Assembly (NCBI GenBank): GCA_001629255.1
Contig: LURZ01000032.1
Coordinates: 1 to 59,782 of the forward strand
Reading direction: 5' to 3'
DNA length: 59,782 nt
Source: Marine group II euryarchaeote REDSEA-S42_B7
Lineage (GTDB): Archaea; Thermoplasmatota; Poseidoniia; Poseidoniales; Thalassarchaeaceae
Of this stretch, positions 36,852-47,023 are shown piece after piece. The notes under the pieces were generated by a model, which searched no databases, had not been told where the DNA came from, and saw only the letters and a program-made list of their open reading frames with translations. Made by a program: the position numbers and the translations under genes. Position 1 is the first letter of the stretch; every line of letters begins with the position of its first letter.

Positions 36852-37616
36852 CTAGCGCCTCGAGTAAATGGCAATCTTAGCCAGCAACTCCAGAATTTCC
36901 AGATACAACCAGATTAGTGTGACCATCAGCCCAAAAGCGGCTCTCCACTCCAATTGCTTTGGTGCTCCCATCTGGACACCCCTCTCGATGAAGTCGAAGT
37001 CTGCTACAAGGCAGAGTGCCCCGATTCCTACGACGAAGAGCGAGAATGCTATCCCTACAGGGGTCGCATCGTGAATGTAAGGCACTCGAAACAACCCTGT
37101 CACTGCACCAATAATAGAGAATATGTAGATCAAAATAATAGCAAACATCGAGGAATATACTGCTATCGCTAGATTCCTGTCCCACCTGATCAGGCCTGCT
37201 CTGTAAATCGCAATCATTGATGCGAGGATCATGAAGGTGAGGAAAGCTGCTAGGATTCCGATCCCCGGAAGGTCAAAAGCCACTTCGAAAAACCAGGTTA
37301 TCCCACCTATTACCAGCCCCTCTAGTGCTGCGTATGTGCATATTAGCATCGGATTAGTAGACCCGGAGAAAATCACAATCAAGGCTACGATAAAGCCGCC
37401 AAGTGCACCGACTAAGATAAGTGGGGCACTATCAGGCATCGAGAAAGCGGTAAACAGTGCAGTTGTGGCCGTAATCAGGAGTAGAAGCCCCGTTTTCTCG
37501 GCTACTCCCTCGATTGTCATCATGCTGGACTCGTATCCCTCCCACCATGGAGCGTCTTTGTAGGCAGATTTCTGGAATGTTGAGTCATTGAGTGCGGGAT
37601 TTCCCGATCTGTACAT
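36852..37616 (-). CDS. Bax inhibitor-1/YccA-like membrane protein
   Basis: MYRSGNPALNDSTFQKS N-terminus followed by ~7 TM segments, C-terminal FDFIERGVQMGAPKQLEWRAAFGLMVTLIWLYLEILELLA. Confidence 0.85.
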   Translation of the reverse strand: MYRSGNPALNDSTFQKSAYKDAPWWEGYESSMMTIEGVAEKTGLLLLITATTALFTAFSMPDSAPLILVGALGGFIVALIVIFSGSTNPMLICTYAALEGLVIGGITWFFEVAFDLPGIGILAAFLTFMILASMIAIYRAGLIRWDRNLAIAVYSSMFAIILIYIFSIIGAVTGLFRVPYIHDATPVGIAFSLFVVGIGALCLVADFDFIERGVQMGAPKQLEWRAAFGLMVTLIWLYLEILELLAKIAIYSRR

Positions 37617-37662
37617 GGATGCGGGTTCCAGTCGGGGTTCTCAAGGCTTGGGATTGATTCTG

Positions 37663-40641
37663 TCAGACCATCCCGTTTAGGTGTTGACCTGTATAGCTTC
37701 CAGGCTCCCTAGCGACCTCGTCAGGCGTTCCTGCGACTACCACCTCTCCACCCAGCTCTCCTCCCTCCGGACCTAGGTCGATTATCCAGTCCGCGCACTT
37801 GATCACATCGAGGTGGTGTTCTATCACTATCACCGTGTGACCGTTGCGTCGTAGCCGAAGTAGGACATCGATGAGCTGATGGACGTCTGATAGAGCCAGG
37901 CCCGTAGTCGGTTCGTCCAAGATGTAGAATGTGTGCTTCCTTGGTGGTCTGTGGAGTTCGGTTGCCAACTTGACTCGTTGGGCCTCTCCTCCGGAGAGTG
38001 TTGTTGCAGGCTGTCCTAGCCTGATGTATCCCAATCCAACATCCTGGACCGTCTTGACTATCCTGTGGATCCTGGGTTGGTTCTCAAAGAAGACGCATGC
38101 CTCATCAACGCTCAATTCGAGAATATCATTAATCGTCTTACCCTTCCACTTGACCTCTAGTGTCTCCCTGGTGTACCTCTTTCCCTTGCACACTTCACAA
38201 GTTACCCACACGTCTGGTAGGAAGTTCATCTCCAGTTTAGTAGAGCCCGCTCCGCTGCATGCCTCGCACCTCCCTCCTCTGACATTGAAGGAGAACTGTC
38301 CTGGTTCGTATCCCCTTTCCTTCGCCAATTTTGTCTGTGAGAATAGGTCCCTAATAGGTCCGAAGGCACCTGTGTAAGTTGCCGGATTAGATCTTGGAGT
38401 CCTTCCAATGGGTGATTGGTCGATTACTATGGTCTTGTCCACCATTTCCAGGCCTGCAATCCCATCCATGGCGCCAGGAGTTGAGTCTGTTCCGTGGAGT
38501 TCTCTAAGAAGTGCTGGTGCAAGTGTCTCAGTAACCAAAGACGACTTGCCGGATCCCGAAACCCCGGTAACGGCCACCATGCAGCCGAGGGGTATCCTGA
38601 CATCGATGTCCTGGAGGTTGTTCTGACGGGCACCTGAAATCTTGATCCATCGTTCATCGTCGGGCTCGACTCTATCGTCGGGAATCGGGATCCCCTCCCT
38701 CCCCGACAGATATGCGGCCGTAGGGCTCTCATCGCTTCGTAAGAGATCTGGGTAGGTCCCACTCACGACCAGTTGCCCGCCGTCCTTCCCAGCGCCGGGT
38801 CCGAGATCAACCAGCCAATCGGCCTGCTTCATCGTAGCCTCATCGTGCTCCACAACCAGCAGTGTATTCCCGAGATCTGTTAGCTCCCTCAACGTCTGAA
38901 GTAGTCTGTCGTTGTCCCTGGGATGAAGACCTATGCTAGGCTCATCCAAGACGTACATTACGCCGGTTAGTCGTGTGCCTATCTGTGTTGCCAATCGTAT
39001 CCTCTGACTCTCCCCGCCCGAGAGAGTGTTAGCCCTGCGATCTAGTGTCAGGTAGTCTAACCCAACCAAGGCAAGGAACCTGAGTCTGGACTCTATCTCC
39101 TTGATGATCTCTTTTCCTATGTACATGGAACGCTCGTCTAGCCTCTCCGTCGATTGGACTATGACGCTGTCTGGGGCGTCTCTGTCGAGATTGTCCCATG
39201 TATCATCTAAGCCCCCCAACCTCCAATTCTGTACCACGGCCAAGGCTTCCAGCACACTGCAACTTGAAATTCCTGGAAGATTCACACCCCCGACGGTGAC
39301 CTTGGATACGGCATCGTTCAGTTTGTCTCCACGGCAAGTTGAGCACGCCTCATCCGTCATGAACGAGGATAGCCTGGACCTAGTTCGCTCTGAGCTGGTA
39401 TCCTTGTATGTACGAGCGAGTCTGGAGAAGACCCCTTCCCATGGTCTGGACATAGTGTACGAGGACCCCTTCTCAGAGTTGAACTCGAAATTGATCACCT
39501 CGCCTCCTGAGCCATTGAGCATGATATCGCGACTGTCCTCGTCCAATTCTCCAAATGGGACGTCCGTGGGTATGCCGAAGTGGTCGCATGTCTGAGTCAT
39601 CTGGCTTCGGTACCAACCGGACATCATCGACCTCCGGAAGGGCCTGATGCATCCCTCCCCCACCGTAGCTGTCCTGTCGATTACGAGATCGGGAGAGAAT
39701 GACCGCTCGACCCCTAACCCCTGACAGGTGGGGCACGCTCCTAGGGGGTTGTTGAACGAGAAAACTCGGGGGCTCATCTCAGGAAGGAAGGAGCCGTGGG
39801 TTGGGCATGCAAACTCCTCCGAGTAAGCGATTACCTCTTCCTCCTGGGTCCTGAATCTCTGCTCTTCTGCATTGTCTTCCCCGGGTTTGGGCGCACTCAG
39901 ACTCTCCACTGCAACGGACCCTGCGCCGAGGCGCAATCCCGCCTCTATTCCCTCTGTTAGCCTCTGTCTATTGGGCTGTGTCAGCAGCAGTCTGTCCACT
40001 CTGACGTCTACATCGTGTCTCAGATTCTTTTCCAAGCGTGGGGGATCTTCGAAGCTAGCCTCTCTTCCATTTACCTTGCCTGCAAGGTATCCTTGGTCTA
40101 CCAAAGCATTGAACAAGTCGGCATGGGTGCCCTTTCGATTCCTGATTGCAGGACTCCAAATCGCTATCCCATGTCCCTCAAAGCGCCACATGACATCATC
40201 GACAATCTCCTGCACGGTCCTCCTGCTAACTTCGCGTCCACATTCGGGACAATGAGGGAGTCCGACTCTCGCCCACAGAAGTCGCATGTAATCCATCATC
40301 TCAGTTACGGTAGCAACTGTCGATCTGGGGTTGTGACTTCCTTGCTTCTGATCTATGCTGATAGCCGGTGATAGTCCTTCGATAGAGTCGCAGTCTGGTT
40401 TCTTCATTTGTCCGAGGAACTGCCTTGCATAGGAACTTAGGCTCTCGACATAGCGTCTCTGGCCCTCTGCATACAGAGTATCGAATGCTAAGCTTGATTT
40501 CCCGGAGCCTGAAACCCCAGATATCACGACGAACTTTCCCCTCGGTATGCTAACATCGATGTTCTTCAGATTATGAGTCCTGGCCCCCTTTACCTCGATC
40601 CAACCATCCTCGGAAAAGCCATTGCTCTTGTTGTCTGACAT
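37663..40641 (-). CDS. uvrA: Excinuclease ABC subunit A
   Basis: [73 protein letters not shown], Zn-binding CxxC pairs; start placed at MSDNKSNG. Confidence 0.97.
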   Translation of the reverse strand: MSDNKSNGFSEDGWIEVKGARTHNLKNIDVSIPRGKFVVISGVSGSGKSSLAFDTLYAEGQRRYVESLSSYARQFLGQMKKPDCDSIEGLSPAISIDQKQGSHNPRSTVATVTEMMDYMRLLWARVGLPHCPECGREVSRRTVQEIVDDVMWRFEGHGIAIWSPAIRNRKGTHADLFNALVDQGYLAGKVNGREASFEDPPRLEKNLRHDVDVRVDRLLLTQPNRQRLTEGIEAGLRLGAGSVAVESLSAPKPGEDNAEEQRFRTQEEEVIAYSEEFACPTHGSFLPEMSPRVFSFNNPLGACPTCQGLGVERSFSPDLVIDRTATVGEGCIRPFRRSMMSGWYRSQMTQTCDHFGIPTDVPFGELDEDSRDIMLNGSGGEVINFEFNSEKGSSYTMSRPWEGVFSRLARTYKDTSSERTRSRLSSFMTDEACSTCRGDKLNDAVSKVTVGGVNLPGISSCSVLEALAVVQNWRLGGLDDTWDNLDRDAPDSVIVQSTERLDERSMYIGKEIIKEIESRLRFLALVGLDYLTLDRRANTLSGGESQRIRLATQIGTRLTGVMYVLDEPSIGLHPRDNDRLLQTLRELTDLGNTLLVVEHDEATMKQADWLVDLGPGAGKDGGQLVVSGTYPDLLRSDESPTAAYLSGREGIPIPDDRVEPDDERWIKISGARQNNLQDIDVRIPLGCMVAVTGVSGSGKSSLVTETLAPALLRELHGTDSTPGAMDGIAGLEMVDKTIVIDQSPIGRTPRSNPATYTGAFGPIRDLFSQTKLAKERGYEPGQFSFNVRGGRCEACSGAGSTKLEMNFLPDVWVTCEVCKGKRYTRETLEVKWKGKTINDILELSVDEACVFFENQPRIHRIVKTVQDVGLGYIRLGQPATTLSGGEAQRVKLATELHRPPRKHTFYILDEPTTGLALSDVHQLIDVLLRLRRNGHTVIVIEHHLDVIKCADWIIDLGPEGGELGGEVVVAGTPDEVAREPGSYTGQHLNGMV

Positions 40642-40786
40642 CGCATCACCTTGTCCGGAGTAACCACTCACAGCGCGCTCCTTTGAAACCATGCCTGAGA
40701 AAACCACACAGAATGGAATCGGGGTTGCTTTGGCCTTGTAGTTACAACGGCTGTGAATTGGAGTCGAGCGCTCTTAGGTTTAGTGT

Positions 40787-41995
40787 CTAGAGAAGCCAGA
40801 GAGCGTCGATAGTGTCGCCCTCTTGACAATCCGAATCCGGAGGGAGAAGAGAGAGGCCATTGTGGGCTACCATACTGTGGATATTACCGCTTCCCTGGTG
40901 CGTACTTGTGGAGCCTAGCAATCTATCTCCCTCCTGTCTGATAGAAATCCTCCTCATGCACAGCTTCCCAGGCGCTCCCTTCAGTGACTCCTCCATCTCC
41001 ACTCTTACTCTGTTGGCAAGTCTGGGTCTGATTCCCTCTTCGGAGCCCATACTGAATGACATCCATGGTGCTACCAGTACTGTGAAGACGATGTGACTGC
41101 TGACTGGGTTTCCTGGAAGCCCGAAAATTGGTTTCCCCCTCCAAGAGCCGAAAATTGGTGGGCCTCCTGGTTTAATCATCACCTTCCAGAATCTAATATC
41201 TCCTTCTTCCTCCATTATTCTTCGAACCATGTCCCATTCCCCCATGCTGACCCCTCCACTGGTAAGAATGGCGTCGCATGACGCTGCAGCTTCGTCCAGA
41301 GTTTCTCTCAGACGATCCATGCTGTCTTTAATCAGGTCGAGCCTCCTTGGTGTTCCTCCCATCTTCTCCACAAGGGATGATAGCCCGAATGTGTTGGATT
41401 CGTATATCGAGCTCTCTGAGAGAGGTTCCCCGGGAGGAGTCAGCTCGTCTCCGACCCCTATCACAGCAATGTTGGGTTTCCTTACCACCCTGATGTTCGC
41501 ATGGCCCATTGTTGCTGCGAGAGAAACCGAAGCCGGAGTCAGGACGGTGCCAGCTCTCAATGCCACGGTGTCGCGGGTTAGGTTCTCGCCCTTCCAGCGG
41601 ATAAAGCTGGGTTTGGCCGGGCCGTCGATTGTTACTTTGTCCCCTACAATAGTGGAGTCTTCGACCATCACAATGGCATCCGCTCCCTGAGGTATGGGTG
41701 CACCGGTCATTATCCTGCAAGCTTCACCTGCATTTACGGCCGGGATTTCTTCAGAGCCGGCTTGGCTAGTTCCCACTATCCTCAGTATGGCTCCTAGTTT
41801 CTTGCAATCTGCCTCTCTTACTGCCCAGCCGTCCATAGCCGAGTTATCGAATCTCGGATCGTCTACCATTGATATTAGGTCCTCGAAAAGAGTCCGGCCA
41901 GATGCCGTAATCAACGGAATTGTCTCGTGTTCCCTGACCAGGGTAAGTTGACTGGCCAGTTCAATTGCCCGTTGCAGGGAAACTCCTACCTCCAT
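40787..41995 (-). CDS. moeA: Molybdopterin molybdenumtransferase
   Basis: DNSAMDGWAV, ACRIMTGAPIPQGADAIVMVE, ILTSGGVSMGEWD, IFGLPGNPVSS; start placed at MEVGVSLQ. Confidence 0.95.
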   Translation of the reverse strand: MEVGVSLQRAIELASQLTLVREHETIPLITASGRTLFEDLISMVDDPRFDNSAMDGWAVREADCKKLGAILRIVGTSQAGSEEIPAVNAGEACRIMTGAPIPQGADAIVMVEDSTIVGDKVTIDGPAKPSFIRWKGENLTRDTVALRAGTVLTPASVSLAATMGHANIRVVRKPNIAVIGVGDELTPPGEPLSESSIYESNTFGLSSLVEKMGGTPRRLDLIKDSMDRLRETLDEAAASCDAILTSGGVSMGEWDMVRRIMEEEGDIRFWKVMIKPGGPPIFGSWRGKPIFGLPGNPVSSHIVFTVLVAPWMSFSMGSEEGIRPRLANRVRVEMEESLKGAPGKLCMRRISIRQEGDRLLGSTSTHQGSGNIHSMVAHNGLSLLPPDSDCQEGDTIDALWLL

Positions 41996-42044
41996 GGTCA
42001 CCGAGAAACGGTGGAGTTGAAGTGTCCTTCCCAAAGGGGTCCTC

Positions 42045-42809
42045 GTGGTTTCCACTGAGTTGGTGCTTATTTTAATCGCCCTATTCGCTGTAGCATCTCT
42101 GTACTCCTCGGTTGGGCTCGGGGGAGCGTCGGGTTACCTAGCTGTCCTGTCGTTGACGACGTTTGCAGCGTCGGAGTCGATTTGGCTCAAGCAATATGCC
42201 TGGTCGCTAAATCTGATTGTGGCTGGGATTGCCTTCTGGAACTACCACAGGTCTGGTCATCATGTCAGGGATCTGTCTCTCCCATTCATTTCCTCAAGCG
42301 TGCCCATGGCCGCTCTCGGAGGATTCATGCTTGTGGAAGGGGCCGTTTACGACGCATTGCTATCACTCACATTAATCCTAGCGGCTTGGAGGTTGGTTTC
42401 AGGTGACGCAGGAGTTAGCGAGGCAGTCAGACCCAGTGCTACCAAGGCTGCGGTAGTTGGAGGTGGAATTGGCTTGGCGAGTGGAGTGATAGGCTTGGGG
42501 GGCGGCATCTTCCTACTCCCCGCCCTTATGCTCGGGAGGTGGGCTAAAGCGAAGGAGGCCGCGGCGACGACCGCCCTCTTCGTATGGCTAAACTCGCTCG
42601 CTGGACTAGTTGGAGCGGGGGTCGCTGGTAGACTTGATCTAGACCCTAGTCTTCTGTTTCCTTTCGTAATCGCAGTTCTGGCTGGGAGCCTGATAGGATC
42701 TAGGTATGGCTCTACATCCTCTTCCCAGAAGGGTGTAAGAGGAATACTTGTGACGGTACTGATTCTAGCAGCAACTAGGCGGGCATTGGGAATTCTACAA
42801 CTGGGTTGA
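42045..42809 (+). CDS. TauE/SafE (sulfite exporter) family membrane protein
   Basis: GGGIGLASGVIGLGGGIFLLPALMLG and multiple TM segments. Confidence 0.85.
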   Translation: MVSTELVLILIALFAVASLYSSVGLGGASGYLAVLSLTTFAASESIWLKQYAWSLNLIVAGIAFWNYHRSGHHVRDLSLPFISSSVPMAALGGFMLVEGAVYDALLSLTLILAAWRLVSGDAGVSEAVRPSATKAAVVGGGIGLASGVIGLGGGIFLLPALMLGRWAKAKEAAATTALFVWLNSLAGLVGAGVAGRLDLDPSLLFPFVIAVLAGSLIGSRYGSTSSSQKGVRGILVTVLILAATRRALGILQLG

Positions 42810-42814
42810 GGTGC

Positions 42815-43621
42815 TCAGGCCTCCATCACGTGACTGACTGCATTGCGGAAAATCGCCATCCCCTCTCCCTGTCCGTGTTCATTTTGTTCTCTGGTCCATG
42901 TGGCTCCGAGCCATGTTGAATGGTTTGCCTCGGGGTGTGGCATCAACCCGAAAACCAACCCTGTCGGGTCACAGACCCCGGCGACGTTCCTCCAGCTCTG
43001 ATTAGGAGAGACTGGGTAAGGGAGGATGTTGTCGCTAGCACTAGGGTATTCGTTCGTAGGGTCGACATATCTCGCGACCAATTGGCCGGACTCTGCCCAT
43101 CTATCTATCAAGGTGGGATCGTCTGTGACAAATTTTCCTTCCCCATGCCGCACTGGGACCCTGATGCGCTCGAGTCCCGCTGTCCATATGCACGGACTCT
43201 TTGGGTCGAACTCAAGGGTCACCCATCTGTTCTCGTAGTGACCGCTGTCATTGAGTGCGAGAGAGGCGGTCTGGGTTAGTGAAACCTCTTCGTCACCTGG
43301 AAGGAGGCCCATCTTCACAAGTATCTGGAAGCCGTTGCATATACCAATTACAGGCTTCCCATCCCTTACGAAACCCCTTACCTGGTCCCTCAAACCGAAA
43401 CGAAGCCTGTTTCCCATCAGCCTGCCGCTGCCTAGATGGTCGCCGAAGGAGAACCCTCCAGGTATCGCCATGATCTGGTAATCTGAGAGATTCAATTCCC
43501 CGTTGACCAGCCGGTTGACGTGAACCCTGTCAGCACGGGCTCCTGACATCTCGAATACGGCCATAGTCTCTGTCTCACAGTTGATTCCGAAGCCCGAAAG
43601 GACTGCTACCTTGGGAGTCAT
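42815..43621 (-). CDS. purQ: Phosphoribosylformylglycinamidine synthase, glutaminase subunit PurQ
   Basis: VAVLSGFGINCETETMAVF, IPGGFSFGDHLGSGRL, IGICNGFQILVKMGLLPG, LMPHPEANH. Confidence 0.95.
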   Translation of the reverse strand: MTPKVAVLSGFGINCETETMAVFEMSGARADRVHVNRLVNGELNLSDYQIMAIPGGFSFGDHLGSGRLMGNRLRFGLRDQVRGFVRDGKPVIGICNGFQILVKMGLLPGDEEVSLTQTASLALNDSGHYENRWVTLEFDPKSPCIWTAGLERIRVPVRHGEGKFVTDDPTLIDRWAESGQLVARYVDPTNEYPSASDNILPYPVSPNQSWRNVAGVCDPTGLVFGLMPHPEANHSTWLGATWTREQNEHGQGEGMAIFRNAVSHVMEA

Positions 43622-46575
43622 CAGAGTCCCCCTCCATGTAGTGTGTTCTTCCAAGAGTCCCTCATTTCCGACATTGAGCCCAAGAGGACTTTTTCTCCGT
43701 CCCTAGATACGGAGATGGCGTCTCCCTTGGAGACCAGCCCTAGGTAGTGACAGCATACTCCCTCCATGGATTCCTCGAAGGCCTCCTTGTCTGATTGGAG
43801 TGGGGATATGTCAATTGAAGCCCCGGAGTCAGCGCCGAAGCAGCACTCCGCCAGAGCCACGGCCAAGCCACCGTCGCTGCAGTCATGGGCGCTGGACACC
43901 AGTCCGCTCTTCATGGATGAAGCAAGCGCCCTGTAGACTTTCATGTTCCTCTCTGGTTCGATATCCGGTACGTCCCCACCTATCCCTCCTGAGCCCTCGT
44001 CCCTCAGCATGAATGCCAATTCGCTAGCACCGAGTTCCTGATGGGTCTCTCCGACTATGAAAATCGCGTCTCCGGGTTTCTTGAAGTCCGACGAGACTGC
44101 TTTCCGGACGTCTTCGTGGTTTCCAAGCAGACTGAATAGCAGAGTTGGTGGGACGCTGATCTTCTCTCCTCCCATCATGGCATCGTTCTTCATGGAGTCC
44201 TTGCCGCTAATACATGGTAACCTGTATGCCCTGCAGACGTCATCCAGTGCTCTATTAGCTCTGACTAGTTGGGCCAGTTTGTACCGTCCATCCGGAGTCT
44301 TGGATGACTCGATTGGGTCGGGCCAGCAGAAGTTGTCGAGACCTGCAATAAGATCTAGGTCCACCCCCACACATACGGCGTTCCTTAGAGCCTCATCGAC
44401 GGAGGCCGCCGCCATTGCATAGGAATCGATGTCTGAGTATCTGGGAGCGATGCCGTTCGAGATAACTAGTCCCTGGGTCCCTCCTTGTATTGGCGCTATC
44501 ACGGCAGCGTCTCCTGGAGCATCGTGGTTAGTGCCACAGAATGGCTTGATCACGCTCTGGGCTATCACCTCGTGGTCGTAGGAACGGACCCACCATTCCT
44601 TGCTGGCTACGTTGGGTCTGGCTAGGAGCCTGACGAGTAATTTCCCCATTCCTTCCTCATCCAGTTCGGGCGTCTCCACCGGTAAATGAGTCGGAGGGCT
44701 CCACTCGGAGTCTAGATTGAGTTGCGGGCATCCGTCGAAGAGGAAATGAATGGGCAGGTGTGCAACGGGTGTCTGTCCATGATGGACTACGAATGCCCCG
44801 GAATCGGTGAACTCACCGACTGCTGTTGCCTCGACCTCATGTAGACTGGCTAGGGCCTCGAACTTCTCACAGTCGTCTGGTCTGACTCCTACTGTCATCC
44901 TCTCCTGGGACTCCGAGACCAGTATCTCCCAGGATGAGAGTCCTGCTTGTTTGAGTGGGACCTGCCCTAGGTCGAGTTTGGCTCCGCCTGTGAGTTCGGC
45001 CATCTCCCCGACACTACTGGAAAGTCCTCCTGCGCCGTTATCCGTTATTACCTGAATTAGACCCTCGTCTCTGGCTTCCAGAATCATGTCTAGCATCTTT
45101 TTTTGGGTGATGGGGTCTCCAATCTGGACTGCTGAGCTAGGGCTCTCTTCAGTTAGTTCAAGGCTGGAGAATGTCGCTCCGTGGATCCCATCGCTTCCAA
45201 CCCTGCCCCCTACCATGTAAACGATGTCCCCTGGTTTGGGCGTCTTCACGTGGCTCTCTCTTCCGTCTGCGAGGGTTCGGGGCATGATTCCAACTGTACC
45301 ACAGAAGACCAGGGGTTTTCCGATGTATCTCTCGTCGAACACTATTGCTCCGTTGACTGTAGGGATCCCTGACTCGTTTCCACCCGATCTTACTCCTGAG
45401 TGGACTCCTCTGAAAACCCTTGAGGGGTGAAAAAGTCCGGGGGGGATTGTCCCAGAGTAATCGGGCGGCCCGAAGCAGAATACATCTGTATTGGCTATGG
45501 GCCTGGCCCCCAATCCGGTTCCTAGGATATCTCTGTTCACCCCCACAATTCCTGTAATAGCGCCACCGAATGGATCCAGAGCACTGGGGCTGTTGTGCGT
45601 CTCGGCCTTTATGCAAACACTCCATTCATCATTCCAGGAGATAACTCCCGAATTGTCATGAAATATGCTTAGTAGCCAATCTACCTCTTTTTGGATATCC
45701 AGCGTTGGCTGCATTATGTGGGTCTTGAATAGGGAATTGATTATACTGTCCTCATGCGTTGTTTTGTCCACGTGTCTGATCTTCGCAGCGAATATCTTGT
45801 GCGAACAGTGCTCTGACCATGTCTGGGCAAGGCACTCTAGTTCTGCGTCGGTTGGTCTGTCCGATTGTAGTCCCTGTTCGGTTCTTTCGGCCCTGACAGC
45901 AGGATCTCTGTAGTGGCTTTGGATGGCTTTCATCTCTTGTAAGTTTAGAGCAAGCAGTCCTCTTTCGCTAATTTCAAGCAGATCGTCGTCACTAACCTCC
46001 AAATCTATCGTCATCGGTTCCTTGAATATGTTTGGAAGGACCTCTGGAAATCCGAGCTCCGGCCAGTGTCCCTTTGAGCACCCATTTCGGTCTGCCACGG
46101 ACGCTCTCTCTATCATTGGGTTGTATAGGGTCGCAGCCAGCTCTGAGGGGGAAACTGTGCCTTGTACTCCCCAGAAGGCATAGGTCATATACGTTGCAAC
46201 TCTAGCTTCTTTCTGCTCTGGAAATAGCGTTGTCAGACCGTCCAAACAGGCCTGGGCGGAGTTGTCCGTGACGCCTGGCTTGAATCCTATCTGGATCGCT
46301 ACCTCTGGTGCTTCATAGAAGTCGTCTAGTATCCTTGAGTCCGTTGCAGCGACCTCGATTACTGGGTCTGCAAACAGGTCATAGGTCAGGGTTTCTGCCT
46401 GTGCGTCTGAGATTGTAGATCTAACCTGATATCCCATGATGACCCTGACGGAGTCTACTTTGATTCCATGATCGGTCTTTAGCATGGAGCGGACGTTCTC
46501 ACCCCTGGAGTCTGGAAGACCTTCGAGATCCTTTGTAGTGACTTCGAATATCCTGACATGTTCATCTGATGACAT
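43621..46575 (-). CDS. purL: Phosphoribosylformylglycinamidine synthase PurL with N-terminal PurS-like extension
   Basis: AQTWSEHCSHKIFAAKI, AETHNSPSALDPFGGAITGIVGVNRD, ITDNGAGGLSSSVGEMAE, SGKDSM; ~200 aa N-terminal extension. Confidence 0.95.
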   Translation of the reverse strand: MSSDEHVRIFEVTTKDLEGLPDSRGENVRSMLKTDHGIKVDSVRVIMGYQVRSTISDAQAETLTYDLFADPVIEVAATDSRILDDFYEAPEVAIQIGFKPGVTDNSAQACLDGLTTLFPEQKEARVATYMTYAFWGVQGTVSPSELAATLYNPMIERASVADRNGCSKGHWPELGFPEVLPNIFKEPMTIDLEVSDDDLLEISERGLLALNLQEMKAIQSHYRDPAVRAERTEQGLQSDRPTDAELECLAQTWSEHCSHKIFAAKIRHVDKTTHEDSIINSLFKTHIMQPTLDIQKEVDWLLSIFHDNSGVISWNDEWSVCIKAETHNSPSALDPFGGAITGIVGVNRDILGTGLGARPIANTDVFCFGPPDYSGTIPPGLFHPSRVFRGVHSGVRSGGNESGIPTVNGAIVFDERYIGKPLVFCGTVGIMPRTLADGRESHVKTPKPGDIVYMVGGRVGSDGIHGATFSSLELTEESPSSAVQIGDPITQKKMLDMILEARDEGLIQVITDNGAGGLSSSVGEMAELTGGAKLDLGQVPLKQAGLSSWEILVSESQERMTVGVRPDDCEKFEALASLHEVEATAVGEFTDSGAFVVHHGQTPVAHLPIHFLFDGCPQLNLDSEWSPPTHLPVETPELDEEGMGKLLVRLLARPNVASKEWWVRSYDHEVIAQSVIKPFCGTNHDAPGDAAVIAPIQGGTQGLVISNGIAPRYSDIDSYAMAAASVDEALRNAVCVGVDLDLIAGLDNFCWPDPIESSKTPDGRYKLAQLVRANRALDDVCRAYRLPCISGKDSMKNDAMMGGEKISVPPTLLFSLLGNHEDVRKAVSSDFKKPGDAIFIVGETHQELGASELAFMLRDEGSGGIGGDVPDIEPERNMKVYRALASSMKSGLVSSAHDCSDGGLAVALAECCFGADSGASIDISPLQSDKEAFEESMEGVCCHYLGLVSKGDAISVSRDGEKVLLGSMSEMRDSWKNTLHGGGL

Positions 46576-46583
46576 GGATTCAC

Positions 46584-47003
46584 CTACGCCAGAAAGGCCT
46601 CACTCAATCTCCAACCAAGCCAGGCAGTGAGCGGTGCTAAGAGATTTAGTGCAATGTAAATCGAGGCTGCTGAGGAGCTGCCCGATTCGATTAGTCGTAC
46701 GCTCTCAACCCCGAATGCGGACATGGTCGTGAAGCCCCCCAACATACCCGTGCCGAAGAGTAAAATCGTCTCAGTTTGAAGGGTCGCTGCCATCATTGCT
46801 CCTAGAGCGAAGGCCCCAAACAGATTTACCACGATTGTGGCCCATGGAACCTCTGATGCTCCGTCTGAGGGCATCGCTTCTGACACTCCCCACCTTGCCA
46901 CTGACCCGATTGCGCCGCCCATACCTACCAACACAGCTGGATGCATGGCCCGTGCGAGAACAGACGGGGCTTGATGTTTCTTGGAAGAGGAAAGACTTGA
47001 CAT
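46584..47003 (-). CDS. crcB: Fluoride exporter CrcB/Fluc
   Basis: GMGGAIGSVARWGVSE, WATIVVNLFGAFALGAM, GMLGGFTTMSAFGVE (typical GFTTFSTF region). Confidence 0.93.
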   Translation of the reverse strand: MSSLSSSKKHQAPSVLARAMHPAVLVGMGGAIGSVARWGVSEAMPSDGASEVPWATIVVNLFGAFALGAMMAATLQTETILLFGTGMLGGFTTMSAFGVESVRLIESGSSSAASIYIALNLLAPLTAWLGWRLSEAFLA

Positions 47004-47023
47004 AGAGGAAAGTACGGGACTAA

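Noticed and set aside
41229-41690. 153-aa plus-strand ORF antisense to moeA
   Set aside because: Shadow ORF in a confidently assigned moeA gene.
45158-45625. 155-aa ORF inside purL on the same strand
   Set aside because: Alternate-frame artefact within a clearly coding purL region; Arg/Gly-rich without family resemblance.
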